The notes: a model not told the origin generated them from the letters alone. DNA of 64,000 nt from Dipteris shenzhenensis (GCA_047967505.1 CM106538.1); one strand, 5' to 3'; shown: positions 1-11,820, numbered from the stretch's first letter. Made by a program: numbers and translations.

Positions 1-108
1 AAGGGTGAGCGTTATGAGAGCCTTCAACAATAGAACATAAAAGCATAAAAGGAAAGATCAAGTCTGGATTTCTAAGAAAAAAAAGGAAAAGAAAAAGGTC
101 AAACTCAC
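1..108 (-). other. Intron of SPP running off the left edge
   Basis: The donor GTGAGT lies just left of exon 5. No further SPP exon is visible between it and the window edge; the following sequence is T-rich on the coding strand, as expected of a plant intron. Confidence 0.7.
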
Positions 109-2198
109 AACTACTCCGGTTAGACGCTTGAAGGTCTCATGCGTGTTTGGAACTTCACCGCAAAGCCACTTTACCATGAACACATTGAATTCAACAATTT
201 CCCTCTGAACTGAGCTAGGACTAGCTAAATAGCCATTCTGAAATGTAGAAAAAGAAGGCACATAATCATGATTTATTCTGTCGCTTGGAGACAAATGTGG
301 ACCGAGGTTGAAATGCTCCAACGCCTGGATGATACCACCAGCACATCTTTGGCTTGCACAAAATACTTTGGCACTTGAACCATGCAACTGGTACCATTGA
401 ATGAGCTCTTCCTGAGCATTCGAAACCTACATTCTCAGCATTTGAGGGAAAAAATAAGTATGGCATATCATGAAGGACGCAAATTTTGTTCCAATGTGCA
501 TCATACCTGGCACCGAAGTCTATTACTAGTTGACATACATAAAAGAAACACAGTATACAAAATAAAAGCAGTTGATATGTTCTCACAATTACTCCATGGA
601 CTCCTTCCACTGTAAAAAGATCTATGTCATTGCCTGAGTCTCCGCAAACAAGTATGTTCTGTTGCGGGCAGTCTCCTTGATTCAATTTCTGAAGAAGATA
701 TGCAAGAGCTTGCCCTTTGCTTGCTTTATATGGTAACACATCCAAATCTATACCGCTACTAAACAATAGTTTGACCCTGAGCTGCATAGTTAACCGACTA
801 AATGAGATCACGAGCAAACAATTCTAATAGTCACACTTCCATTGAATTTTGCAAGACCTTACTGCTTTGAAGATGAAGAAAAGACTGAGCTTCATCACTT
901 GTTTTGGTACTTAATATTATTTTTCTTGTGAACAAGACCGGGACCAGTACAAATAATTTGAGAGTGACCCAATCGACAGTCCTAATACAATTGCACTTTG
1001 GATCCTTTATAATGAATTTTTCTCATGGAAAAGACCAGGACCACTACAAATAATTTGAAAGTGATAATAATTGTCACAAGCAGACCCGAGTATCCATGTT
1101 TGCTAAATGAGATGGTCCTATCACAAATTGTATTTCAGGACAAGGACACGAATAATAAAAGCAGTCCGAAGCAACGTTTAACGTGTAATCAACAATGTAG
1201 CCTTTGGCTGGGACCGAAGAACTATGTCCATAGAATAAGGGCAACAAGAGGTACCCCTCGTTCCTGTAGCCTTGTTGAAAGCCTCCTTTGAATTTCTGTT
1301 GCCTTTTCCTTCTCCAATTTGAAGCTCACCTTATGAGGTCCCTGATCTGGCTCTTCCTGCCCACGGTGATCCAAATTAGCTATCCCTTTTTTGAGAGCAA
1401 AGACTGTAAATACCCTTGAAACCAAGGTTCTATCACTATTTGGTATTAAAACATTGAAACAATCGATCTAATTTTAAACTAACTTAGCATGGAAGACGAT
1501 CCGCACTTGAAAACGAAGATCAGAGATTTTCATGGCCTCCTCCACTATAATGTCGCGGTTCCAACCATCGTCTAATTCTCTCTCCCAATCTGTATCAGGC
1601 TCCAAAGATGGGCCTAATCGAATCTCTGTGCCCACTGATAAAATTAGAACTCCTGGAGTTAACATAGGAACTTCTTTCCTAAGCTCTAAGTATCTCTGTA
1701 GTGAGCGACCAGTCGAATATACTAAGAGGGAGGAGTTAGCATATTCGGCTGCCCACAAACAATTGAAATTGAGCAATGCTGCATGTGATAGGTCGTTGTG
1801 ATCGACCTGCAACCATTCAACCAAACTTTAGTGTCCTTCGAATATGTACAGCATGTTCCCTGTTCCAACTTTCGGCTTTCTTCTCCTTTAGTGGGGACAC
1901 CCGGATTTTTAAAGGATAGTATGAAAGCAAGAAGTGCCCGAAAGTGTAATTTGCGATCAATTCTTGGCTTTGTAAGCCTGTGCTTTTATTCTACGACACT
2001 AGGACAAACGGAACATCTACAGGTTGCTGCCTTAAAAGTACTTCTTCACATTTTGAATGTGGTTGAGTACAAGATGAAAAAACGTACCATAGTAAAGTCG
2101 AGATCGGAAACAAGCATGACGCGATCACTATTTGGATAGTCCGTTTCCGACAGAATCGAAGCGTAGCATTCGTTTGCCTTTGAAAGAAGAGAAGACAT
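109..2198 (-). CDS. SPP: Sucrose-phosphate phosphatase, five 5' exons (3' end outside window)
   Basis: Enzyme that removes the phosphate from sucrose 6-phosphate, the last step of cytosolic sucrose synthesis. I read five exons on the minus strand, all joined in phase 0: 2088-2198, 1507-1806, 1255-1356, 587-781 and 109-426 (342 codons). Introns have GT-AG ends (donors GTACGT, GTGCGG, GTACCT, GTGAGA, GTGAGT). HAD-family motifs are in place: SDLDFT at residues 31-36 (nucleophile and acid Asp), STGRS at 68-72, KGQAL near 193 and GDSGND at 218-223. Exon 5 begins the plant C-terminal S6PP domain. Plant SPPs are about 420 residues, so roughly 80 residues should lie left of the window. I chose the ATG at 2198 because the predicted N-terminus then matches the usual short leader; the same frame is open upstream to about 2528, so a longer N-terminus is possible. 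Phe35 sits in the variable position between the catalytic Asp and Thr. Confidence 0.93.
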
Positions 2199-3864
2199 AA
2201 TTCGATGGATAGGAGACAATGGTACGGGAAGGCGTGTGCGAAAGGGTTTCTTTTTTAGTTCAAGCAACCTGCATGATCCATGGAGAGTGACGATCGGAGG
2301 AAGAAGACCCAGACGGCATGCAAATGATAATGGCAAAGGAGCTAAACGTATAAGCGGCATTGTACCCGTTTGTGAGAACAGAAGCAATCGCCCGCGAGTA
2401 TTGCGGGCAAGGCCTTTTTGGATTGCGCGACGCTTGTTGCGTTCACAACCACAAAATCGTTTATGGTCGTTATTCGTACTTAATGACGACGTAGTGTGAC
2501 GCGCTTTCCGAAAGTAGTTCAATTCCAATTCCTACTTCATGCTACGAACTGAGCAGCGCTCTGAGCCTCCCTGATCTGCTACACAAAGTTCCAGGACGAA
2601 GCTCAAGCGTATTCCTTATTATTAATCGGTCATGGAGCTTTGTAGCACTATACACAGCACTCCTGTCTCAATGGCACACTGTGACAAGATGTTCAATTGT
2701 GCAATGGGGAGTAATAGAAAAGCTCGATTCGAAGCTGATGGCTGCCCAAATCATTCTCGCGGCCGATGTGGAATACGAGGGAGAAAAACGCGGGGCTGCG
2801 TTGATCATAAGCTAGAGATAGCGGCTTGCCATACGACATCCCAAAAGAAGGACGGTGCAAGGTACGAAAGATTCTGCCTTTCTTTCTGCGTGCGTGCTTT
2901 GATCTTTGCTCCACCCATTTGTGAGCTCATCTATCCTCTCAAGAAACTGACATATGTCTCAAAGAGAAGAGAATATCACGAGCAAGAATAATTCCCACAA
3001 CCAACATTGTAGCAGCCTTTGTAGAAAGAATATCACGAGCGAATATAATGCGCACAACTAACTTTGTGTTTGCCTTCTCCCCCTTTCTACGGGAGCTTGT
3101 GACTCGATTGCTTTTCGAAGCATTACATGCTAACGATACATCACCAAGTCATGAGTGCTCCTTGTCTACCTTTCCAAACGAGCTCATCCATTCATGCACG
3201 TAGAAAAGCTTGCCTTAGGATACCTGGCATGCTTGGACAAGGATTTACAAATGTACATACATAGAGAGAGGCGCTATAGCTACCTGGTTGTTCTAGCACT
3301 CATGCGGCATACTAAATTCTTATGTAGGTAGCTTCTGGTTTGGCATTCTCAATCTGCGGTCTGTAGAGTTTGTGTTTTCATATTTATGATTGACCTTAAA
3401 AGCAGCTGCACATGGAGCTCTCTCTTGAGAGAAAAATTCCTCACCTCCGGGCAATCCTGCTCAGCCTTTCTAGACAGTCACGAGCACCAGCACTAATTTT
3501 CGGAACCTCATTTTGTATCTGATGTTTAATCCAGCATTTTTTTTGCTCATTCATGAACATCATGGAATGTGCAAAACGTTTAATGGTTTCCCAGTTCCGT
3601 GGATCATTCCCTCTTTTGAAGATTGCTCACCATAATTTTTTGTATCATGACTAGGGTGTTTGATGTTCAGACTTCACAAACAGAAAGTTTGAAACTGAAT
3701 GTTTTTAGGGTTATAGGGAGATCCTCTTCGTGTCAACTGCTCTCTGCATTTGTGCTGAAATCATCCATACTCTCAGCAGCACACATGATGGGGGGATGTT
3801 TTTTGAACGTGCATTTTAAGGCAAAACTATGCAAGAGCGCTCGCACACTCACACACACACACAC
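2199..3864. other. Intergenic region upstream of SPP
   Basis: This should hold the SPP promoter and 5' UTR. I see no convincing coding region; open frames here are short and match nothing I know. A short near-repeat, agaatatcacgagc, occurs twice at about 2970 and 3028. The right end runs into the CA microsatellite (about 3843-3864) that received the first LINE. Confidence 0.6.
3843..3864. repeat. CA microsatellite, left border of the LINE pile
   Basis: A run of CA preceded by gcacactc. It directly touches the T tract that is the A-tail of LINE copy A on the minus strand. It is the left remnant of the AC repeat into which all family 1 copies are inserted. Confidence 0.9.
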
Positions 3865-3943
3865 TTTTTTTTTGTGAGAAGAAATCTTTTATTTCTATGG
3901 AATAATTACATTCATAGCTGCTTCAAAACGAAGTAGCTACTAC

Positions 3944-6900
3944 TCAACAAAAGATCTCAGTATAAGCTGTATACACATCCTGATCTATCAAACGAGTCTG
4001 AAAACAATCGTAGAATGATTGTTGCAGAGATCGTTTGAAAAAAAGAAAGGATGAAAATAGTGGATCAGCAAAGACTCTATGATTTCTATCCATCCATAAA
4101 GTCCATAGGGTCCAATATCGCACCCATACAAAAAATAAATCAAAACCCTGTCTCTGGGGATGAAATCCAAACAACCAGAAAAATCTACCAAAAGTGACAG
4201 TAGGAAATCGTTGTCGAAGCCTCTGTCTGATGAGAGCAATGAGATCAGAAGTGTTTGGACAGGACCAAAAGATATGGAGCACTGATTCAGTAGAGTACGA
4301 GCATCTGTGACAAACAGCTGAAGCAATATGTCTGTGTGCGAGTAACTGTCCAGATGGAAAAATGCCAAGGAGAACTCGCCATAGGAAAAGCTGTTGTCGA
4401 AGAGGGACTTTGTAATGCCAAAGGAGACGCAGCCTTTTCCTCCACCACTTCATTGGACGATCCATATGCCAAACAGTATTTACTCTGTTGGAAATCCAAG
4501 GTGGAGGTAATAACACTTTATATAGTGATGACACTGTAATATGTGAAAGCTTTAAAGGACGGACATATGAGGAAGGAGAGCGTAAAATCCAATCCTCAAG
4601 CCGATGCTGAATTTTTAAATGAGGTACCGGCAAGTACGGTTGGAGCATTGCTGAAATTTTATGCCATAAAGGACGATAATGAGCTCCCAAGCCATATTTG
4701 CGAGCAGCCAAAGAAAAAGATAGAATTGTGCCATCATCCTGAAGTACATCCGCCACAGATGAAATGCCTTTGAAGGAGAGAAAATAAGAACGTCGGGGTT
4801 CTTGTATGGCCAAAGGTGGATGGAATACTTTGGACCAAAAGAGATTCTCTGCCCTCAAAGAGTTGCCCGAGAGTGAGTCCCTTCCTTTCCATTCCAAGTG
4901 GGATAGAATATGTTTCCAATCAAGAAGCAGAGAGGAGACAAAAGGGCATCCTCTGATCTTGCCTTGGATAGAGCCAAATAAAAATTCCCACTGAGTAGGC
5001 TGCCAATTCCCAAAAGCAGATGTATGAAGATGTAATAAGAGAGAGCGGATCATAAAAGCCCAAGGCTGATCTCCTTGTAGAAACTGCATCATCATTTTCC
5101 CCCGGTGAGCAAGCAAATGCATTTGAATATTGAGAATGTTCAGACCCCCGTGCATCTTTGGAGAACAGAGACGGTGCATGGAGAGTAATCTGAGACTTTT
5201 CTTGCCATGTTTTGAACGCCAGAAAATTTCCATGATAGCTGACATAAATGAAACCAAATCTGCCTTAGTGAACATAGTGAGAGGCAGATAAAATTGTATG
5301 TATGCTATCAAAATGGATTGTGTAATTTGCAGACGAACATGTAATGGCCAAGTTGCAAGCTTCCAATATTCAAGTTTTGCCCTTAACTTTACTAACACCC
5401 AATCAGTTTGTTGTGAACGGGTGAGTCCCCAGCCTAGAGGATAACCAAGGTGTCGAATAAATTGAGAAGCAGGGACAATTTCCCCAGGCCACAAAAGATT
5501 GTGCCAGTCCTGTGCATGTAAAGGCAGCAATTTTGATTTTTGAAAATTGACCTGAAGGCCAGCAGCCAATCCATATGTAGAAAGAGCATGCATAATCATG
5601 GACAGATCAGCCCGAGTATTTTTTGGAGTAAAGAAAGAATCATCAGCATATGCTTGAGCAATCATGCTGCGACTGCCAAGAATCTCCAAACCGTGCAGCT
5701 GATCAGTGTCTAAGAGGTGATCCAGATATTGAAGCAGTGGATGAGTGGCTATGGCAAAAAGTAAAGCACTCAGTGGACATCCTTGTCTGACAGAGCAAGC
5801 AAGAGTGCAGGATGAAGAAATATCTCCTGAAAGTATACAGGCAGCTTCACTATCTTGATATAGCCAATTAATAAGTTGCTGCATTTTTGTGCCAAAACCC
5901 AAAGCCTGCATAGTCGATGAAATGAAATCCCACTGAACTGTATCAAAAGCTTTGGCAATATCAACTTGCAATAACAAAACATCCTGCTGTGTGTATTTGG
6001 CATATTCAATTCCAATGTAGGCATTGGCAATGTTATCGGTGATATGCCTACGCGGGACAAAGCCATATTGTGCAGGATGCAACCCACATGTAAAAACCCC
6101 TTTAGCCGAGCAACAATCATTTTGGTAGTGACTTTGTAAATTACCGGCATAAGAGTGATAGGTCTCCAGTCTGCCAAAGACTCACAAATTTGTTTTTTAG
6201 GAAGGAGTTTAACAAGACCTCTCTTCCATGTGTCTGGCATTTTCTGATGTTGCCATGCAGCATTCACCATATATAGTAATGGATGCTTCAAAATAGGCCA
6301 GTATGCTAGAAAAAACTCGACTGTTAAACCATCCCATCCGGGGGATTTCCATCTGCCACATGATTTGATTGCATTTGACAGTTCCCTCTCAGTAAAGGGT
6401 TCCTCCAATTCCAAAGCTTGAGTAGAGGAAATTATTGGAGAAACATTTTGCAACAGTAAATTCCGTGCAAGCAAAACCTGTTGCGAGGGCGGAGCTGCAG
6501 AGCCAAATTGCTGGGAGAAGTGATGCACACAAACAGAGGCAAGCTGTGACCGTGAAGTAGTCCATGATCCATCGGACATAAGCACTCGGCAAATTTCTGT
6601 TTTGATTCTCCTCTGATGCAAACTTTTGAAAAATTCTTTGGAAGAGCAACCTTTATCTGTGAAGGCTCTTTGTCTTGCTCTAGTCTCCCATTTTGCCAGT
6701 TTCCTTTGATCATTTAATTTAAGACAATGTCTAGCCTGACATAGTGTGGTTTGCTCATGCATGGACAACGAACGATGATGACTGAGTTCAGTGAGGTCTT
6801 GACAAGTAGACTTGGCCTGAGTAATGGTTTCCCTCAGAGTCCTCATGTAAGACTTGCCATAAGCTCTAATCACCATTTGCATTTTAGAAATAAAAGAAGC

Positions 6901-7758
6901 CCAAGCATCATCAGCATGAAGATAGCTGCTAGAGGAAAGACAATGAGCTGCTTCAGTAACCATTGCCTTGAAGTCAGCATGTTGCAAATAACTATTGTTG
7001 ATGATTAAATGACGCCTTTGTGGCAATCTATCTTCTGGCATCTTATGAAAAGATAAACGCAGCCATAGTGGTGCATGGTCTGAATGCACAAAGGCATAAT
7101 CAATCCACATTTTGCATGCGAGATCCCCATTTTGTTGGGGAGCGACACTATACCAACGATCCAGTCTTGCCTGATAAGCGGAAAGAGCATTATGTTGAAA
7201 AGTGTAGCCCGGTGACAAAGGCTGCAATTCCTTCCAAAGGTCAACCAGATTTAAATGCAAAAGTAGTTGAGACCATGCATGCCTTTCAGGAGATAACATA
7301 TGATCGTGGCTGGAAGTGTTGTCTCCCTGTTGTGGAGCATTATTGAAATCCCCACATATGTAGGCATGATATCTCCACGGGTATTGTTGCATAGCATCCC
7401 AAATTACAGTTCTGTCTCGAGATGACTGAGGTGCATAAACTGAAGCAAATTCAAACACCTCTCCTCTAATAATGCATTGGAGAACAAGCCATCTACCTTT
7501 GTTGTCATTTAATGCAATGACTGGTTGAAGCTCATGTTTGATCAGAAGGACAACCCCTGAGAAAGAGTGCTCCCTAGCATAGAAAATGTCATACCCACAG
7601 AAGTGTCATGTCTTGCCTGCATAAATATGTTGGTTGTGCTCTTGTAATGCCACTATGTCAGGCTGAAATCTGTTGATGTACAGCCACACAGATTTCCATT
7701 TCCTACTGTCACATATACCCTGGACATTGAGTGTAAAACATGTGATGTGAGCAGTCAT
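3944..7758 (-). pseudogene. LINE copy A ORF2: AP endonuclease, reverse transcriptase, C-terminal zinc domain; one stop, one frameshift
   Basis: Endonuclease nicks the target and the reverse transcriptase copies the RNA from the nick. The start is the ATG at 7758. Endonuclease motifs: QEHNQH with Glu40, CGDFNN, and SDHAPLW. Reverse transcriptase: FVPRRHITDN, LLQVDIAKAFD, SVRQGCPLSAL and the catalytic AYADDSFF near 5640-5657. A C-terminal CCHC-type zinc domain (CHRC...HIFWSC) lies near 4260-4320. Codon 51 is a TGA (7606-7608), and the frame changes once near 6085, after which 712 codons are open to the stop at 3944. Two lesions in about 1270 codons indicate a fairly recent but inactive copy. 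Confidence 0.92.
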
Positions 7759-7814
7759 ATATACAGATATTTATAGTAATGTAACAACTATGTACAGCAG
7801 CAAAAAGTATGAGG

Positions 7815-9061
7815 TCAGCCTTGCATTTCTATCTCAGGGTCGAGGCCTCGCCCCTGAGAAGAAGTAGTCGCTTGAGAAGTAGACAGCAAGGCAGCAACCT
7901 CTTCTTCAGGGAAGAGTGTTCTGCTGGCTGTTACTGCAGCCCATGTAATTCCAATTCCTGTATTGATCTCTGGGGTGTTTCCGCTAGAAGATGCACCATT
8001 CCAAGTGCGGGGGGGTGGAATTCTTCGAGCAGAAATAACTTTTCTTGGGCTCTGCCAGCCATCAGTTGAAGGTTGCTTTCCTTTGGGCATGGATTGAGTA
8101 GCAGGAGGTGAATGTGAAGTGAGATTCATATTGGTAACTACTGAATCTTTGCCTTTTTCCTGACTTCCAGGATGCTGTCTACTGCTTTTATTTTTGTTGG
8201 CAACTGGAGTAGGAGCATCTTTAGTAGGCATGTGTACCGGAAAGGTGACATGAGGCATTTTATGTGGGTTCAGTGGACACTGTGAAACCATGTGTCCAAA
8301 CTTTTTGCATTCAAAACAGGCCCCTGCAAATAAACCCCATTTGAGTTTATAAAATGCACTCCCCATGTTCACATTGTTCACCGTGACTGAATAAGAGTCC
8401 GGTGTGGGATTATGAGTATCCCAGAGAATGCAAAATCTGTTTGAATTGCCATTTGGCCGTGGTGGGCAGACCACTTTACCTAAAGAGGCTGCAATTTTAG
8501 GCAAAAGTGAGGCCATGCATTGGGGGAAATCAACGACTTCAACCCAGACTGGGCATCTGTGTCTGATTAAGTCTGATTAAAGCCTGAAAGTCCCTTGTGG
8601 GAGACCATGGCAAGACATGCACCATTTGCTGTCCAAAAAAAAGAGGTGAATGTTCCAAAAGCATTTGTCTGTGGATCTCATCCACCATGATAACCTCGAA
8701 AAAGCCCCTGGCTGCATAGTGTACTTTACGAACAAAAGAGCCAGCCAAAGTGCGTGTCAGCCAGTTGCCTATCTCTGCCAGCAGGTGGCATCCGGCTTGG
8801 AAAGAATAATATAACTGCATTCTTGGCATACTCTCTGACTGGATCCACAATTTCATCGACCTCAACCATGAGGCCAACTGAGGGAACCGATTCTTTCCAG
8901 TCTTTTCTCGTATCTGCAAATCCTTCATGCATTACATCATACACTAGTTGAGCCTCAAGTGTATCATGCATTGGGTCATGCTGACCCTCAACCTGCTTTT
9001 GCTTCTTGCAGGGAGCCGAGCGCTCCTTTTGAAATGTTTTTTCATATGAATACTCTGCCAT
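7815..9061 (-). pseudogene. LINE copy A ORF1: DUF4283-like domain plus CCHC knuckle, frameshifted
   Basis: RNA-binding chaperone of the retrotransposon particle. The protein starts MAEYSYEKTF at 9061. An N-terminal acidic segment leads into a DUF4283-like fold (GNWLTRTLAGSFVRKVHYAA, then LPWSPTRDF), then a zinc knuckle CFECKKFGHMVSQC (C-x2-C-x4-H-x4-C) near 8275-8320, then a polar tail ending at 7815. Two breaks are visible. One is a frame change near 8830. The other is a 10-bp tandem duplication (gtctgattaa twice at 8560-8579) that shifts the frame just before the conserved segment leading to the knuckle. Copy D has the same protein with different breaks, so the ancestral reading is clear. 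Confidence 0.88.
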
Positions 9062-9274
9062 GACTTGGTAAGAAAAGGAGCTTGAGGATGAAGTACCTGT
9101 AAGAAGGTGGCGAAAGCCAAAAAAACAGTCCCAAAGGAAAATCAGAAGAAGCCCACAAGAGAGAAGAGGAATTGTGTGACTAGTAAGGAGAGAGCAAGGG
9201 GATAGGTAGGAGTTGGCAGAAGACCAGCTAGGGAAGAAAGGCGAAAGGAAAACCCCCAAAGAAGATTCAGATTA

Positions 9275-9605
9275 TACGGTAGGGCTGGATTTGTACGGAA
9301 ACGTACGACAGACGTACGGTCGTCGTACGGTGACTGTACAGGCGTACGGACGAGGATGGCGCAGAGAGGATGATGTTGACGGAAGACGATCTGTTTGCGA
9401 TGTACGGAAGTGTACGGATGCACAAAGTAAGGTTATGGAAAAAGGAAAAGATAGCGACGCACACACACGCAGGGTTGGAGCGGGATCACGCAAAGATTTG
9501 CAGAAAGGGCAGTATAGTCGCACGGGCTGTCCGTACTGGTGTACGGTACCTGTACGACAGCCGTACAGGTGTACGGGGCAGACAGGGGAGCTGTACGGGG
9601 CTCTC
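9275..9605 (-). promoter_or_regulatory. GTAC-rich 5' UTR of LINE copy A
   Basis: I count about 15 GTAC tetramers here, mostly as CGTACGG or its complement, where one or two are expected by chance. LINEs carry internal promoters in the 5' UTR. GTAC is the core of the plant SBP-box (SPL) binding site and of copper-response elements, so these may be promoter sites; that function is inferred only. Confidence 0.5.
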
Positions 9606-9676
9606 ACGGCCGGACTGTCTTTCTCTCCAAGCGCTCACGCTACGCTCTCTACACACACCTCACACACACACACACA

Positions 9677-9707
<31 letters not shown>

Positions 9708-9966
9708 TTTTTTTGTGAAACCAGTGACTATATTATTAACATGAAATCAATGTACATGACATTAGACTCCAAAAAAGCCTAATGGAAGAACTCAAAAACA
9801 GTCAGAAAACACTTCAAGACTAGTGGCATCCAAGTCCCTCGCAGCATAACTATCATATAAAGATTGCTTGAGGGACATTCTGAAGAAAGCATATGCCTGA
9901 GGAAACTGTTGTCCCATCCTAGAATGCAATCTCTTTGTTCTCCTAAGACTCATGGGGGACTGAAAT

Positions 9967-9967
<1 letters not shown>
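9708..9967 (-). mobile_element. Family 1 LINE, copy B: 3' fragment with inverted 5' part
   Basis: The T tract at 9708 starts a 3' fragment encoding the end of ORF2 on the minus strand (up to about 9890, ending in MSLKQSLYDSY-like residues). The rest, about 9895-9965, encodes LRKLLSHPRM and LCSPKTHGGLKF on the plus strand; these correspond to LRLLSMHR and LCSPKMHGGLN of copy A ORF2. The copy is therefore 5' truncated and 5' inverted. The flanks ctctctcacacacac at about 9687 and 9968 form the target-site duplication. Confidence 0.85.
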
Positions 9968-10007
<40 letters not shown>

Positions 10008-10008
<1 letters not shown>

Positions 10009-11697
10009 TTTTTTGGGTGAAATTTCTTTTGCATTATATTACAGAGACACTATCCCAAGAAAAAAAGGAAAGTGCCTAAATACATCAAGAGAAGATCTCA
10101 ATATATGAGAAGTATACATCATAGTCTATATACTGAGTTTGCAGACAATCATAAAAGGATTGCTGCAAAGAGTGCCTGCAAAAGAGAAAAGTGAAAAAGT
10201 TGAATCACCAAAGACTATGATTTCTGTCCTTCCATAGAGTTCAGAGAGCCCAATAGCGAACCTAGCTGAAAAATAAATCAAACTCCCATGTAGATGGGTG
10301 AATCCCAAAAAGCCAAAAAGATTTTCCAAAAGTAGCATTCGGAAATCTAGTTCTCAAATACTGCCTAAGGAATCCCAGAAAATCATGGGTATGGGAGCAA
10401 TGCCAAAGTAGATGAGGCACTGATTCCCGTGGAGCCAAACATCTGTGACAAACAGTGGGAGCTATATGTCTGCGTGCCAATATTTGCCCAAAAGGAAGAA
10501 TCCCTAGCAAGACTCTCCACAAGAAAACCTGTTGTCGAAGATGAATTTTTGAATGCCAAATCCCTCATAGTCGCTTTCACCACCACTTTGCGGGATGATT
10601 CATTTGCCAAAGATTATTCGCCCTTTGTGAAACCCAAGGCAAGGGTAGAAGGACTTTATACAAGGAAGAGACAGTAATGTGGGACGGCATGTCGACCTTG
10701 GCAAGTGAAGAGTCCAATCCTGAAGCTGATCCTCAATCTCGAGTGGGGGTACTGGCTGAAAATGCTGAAGCATAAAAGAAAAAGTCTTTGTTTTAAAGGC
10801 ATTTTACACTTCCATAATATCTGGAGATTCTTCCGCCACCATGAGAGGGGCTTCCTGATATGCCACAGAGTATTAGCATATTGCTGAATCCATGGAGCAG
10901 GCAGAAGAAGCCTGTAGGCTTTGATGGAGGTCAAGGCAGGCAGAGGAACAGGATGAGAGCATGTAGATGGTTGCAATTGCCAATCCAATAGCCTGTCTGT
11001 GTCAGCCACAGGGGGAACAGGTAGAAAAGGATGTAACAAATCAGCAATTTTCTTCCATATCGACCTATGGTGCATTCCCAATGCATAGGAGGCAGTGGCT
11101 TGAGGAAAAGATAAGACATAACCCTGATTATCTACCACATCATGTATGTATCTAATGCCCAATTTCATGAGGTTGTATGCCCGAAGAGGTTCCTGTAAAG
11201 CGAGTGGAATGTCAAAGATGGCACTCGAATGAATACTTTCTTTCCTCATTGAGTTTGTCCCCGAGCAATTACGAGGAGCCCATTTGACCTTAGAAAGTAC
11301 TTGTTTCCAGTCAAGTATTAGAGCAGTAGAGAAAGGACAGCCAGGTATCTTCCCTACAAATCTCCCAATGACAACCTCCCAATGATCAGTAGTTCAATGA
11401 CCATAAGCAGAAGTCCTCATGTTGTGACACATGGATGCTATCATACAAGTCCATGGCTGTTGTTGGCGGAAAAACTTATGGAGCATAGTCGCCTTCCTTG
11501 CAAGTACACGATATCTTATATTGAGGATATTAAGTCCACCATGCATCCTAGGAGCAATCCCACTGCCAATCCATACAATGATAGAGTGGTCATAAGCATG
11601 TGAACTTCTCGGGGAGAATTCTGTGGCATAAAGAAGGAATCATCAGCATATGCTTGTGCCAAGCGAGATGCAGCCCCAGGGATTTTTAGACCAGCCA
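10008..11697 (-). mobile_element. Family 1 LINE, copy C: chimera of two subfamilies
   Basis: From the T tract at 10008 to about 10766 the minus strand encodes the C-terminal ORF2 of a copy A/D-like subfamily, beginning at LQHFQPVPPLEI. At 10767 it switches abruptly to a copy G-like subfamily that starts, at MPLKQRLFL, about 150 residues further downstream in the protein. The segment 10770-11697 is nearly identical to 19885-21205 except for a deletion of about 393 bp at 11552. The shared ORF2 region is thus present twice, once from each subfamily, with no A tail or CA tract at the join. Both parts are broken by stops and frameshifts. Confidence 0.82.
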
Positions 11698-11701
11698 TCT
11701 G

Positions 11702-11820
11702 TCCTGGTTACTTACACACACTTTTTTTGGTAAAATCCATTGTATTTATATGCTCATGAATTTACAATATGGGAAGTGAATTAACAGGTGAATTAACAGG
11801 TCCTGGTTACTTACACACAC
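11702..11820. repeat. 20-bp target-site duplication around copy H
   Basis: Direct repeats at 11702-11721 and 11801-11820 are identical. The right end of each repeat is in the CA tract, so the first nick was made inside the AC repeat and the second strand was cut about 20 bp away in unique sequence. Confidence 0.93.
11722..11800 (-). mobile_element. Family 1 LINE, copy H: 79-bp 3' stub
   Basis: A T tract followed by ggtaaaatccattgtattta and the next bases match the 3' end of copy G (from 19368). Only 79 bp were copied. The stub ends with a duplicated gaattaacagg. It is flanked by perfect 20-bp direct repeats, tcctggttacttacacacac, at 11702-11721 and 11801-11820. Confidence 0.93.

Larger units (their letters stand above)
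3865..9650 (-). mobile_element. Family 1 L1-like LINE, copy A, near full length
   Basis: Reading on the minus strand: a 5' UTR of about 590 bp with many GTAC motifs, ORF1 (9061 to 7815), a 57-bp spacer, ORF2 (7758 to 3944), a short 3' UTR and an A tail of nine, which abuts (GT)n on the same strand. Both flanks are CA-rich, and the left gcacactcacacac and right acacacctcacacac look like diverged target-site duplications. The copy is damaged by one stop and a few frameshifts but keeps every expected domain. This is the best template for the family in the window. Confidence 0.93.

Noticed and set aside
2199-2528. Longer N-terminus (110 codons) for SPP, possibly a transit peptide
   Set aside because: The frame is open but the sequence is not clearly transit-like, and plant SPPs are cytosolic with a short leader. 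Kept only as an alternative start.
9792-10034. Small protein with a Cys-Val repeat
   Set aside because: It is the CA microsatellite read in frame, joined to the end of a truncated LINE ORF2. The same applies to similar frames at 11811-11877, 17400-17430 and 23610-23690.
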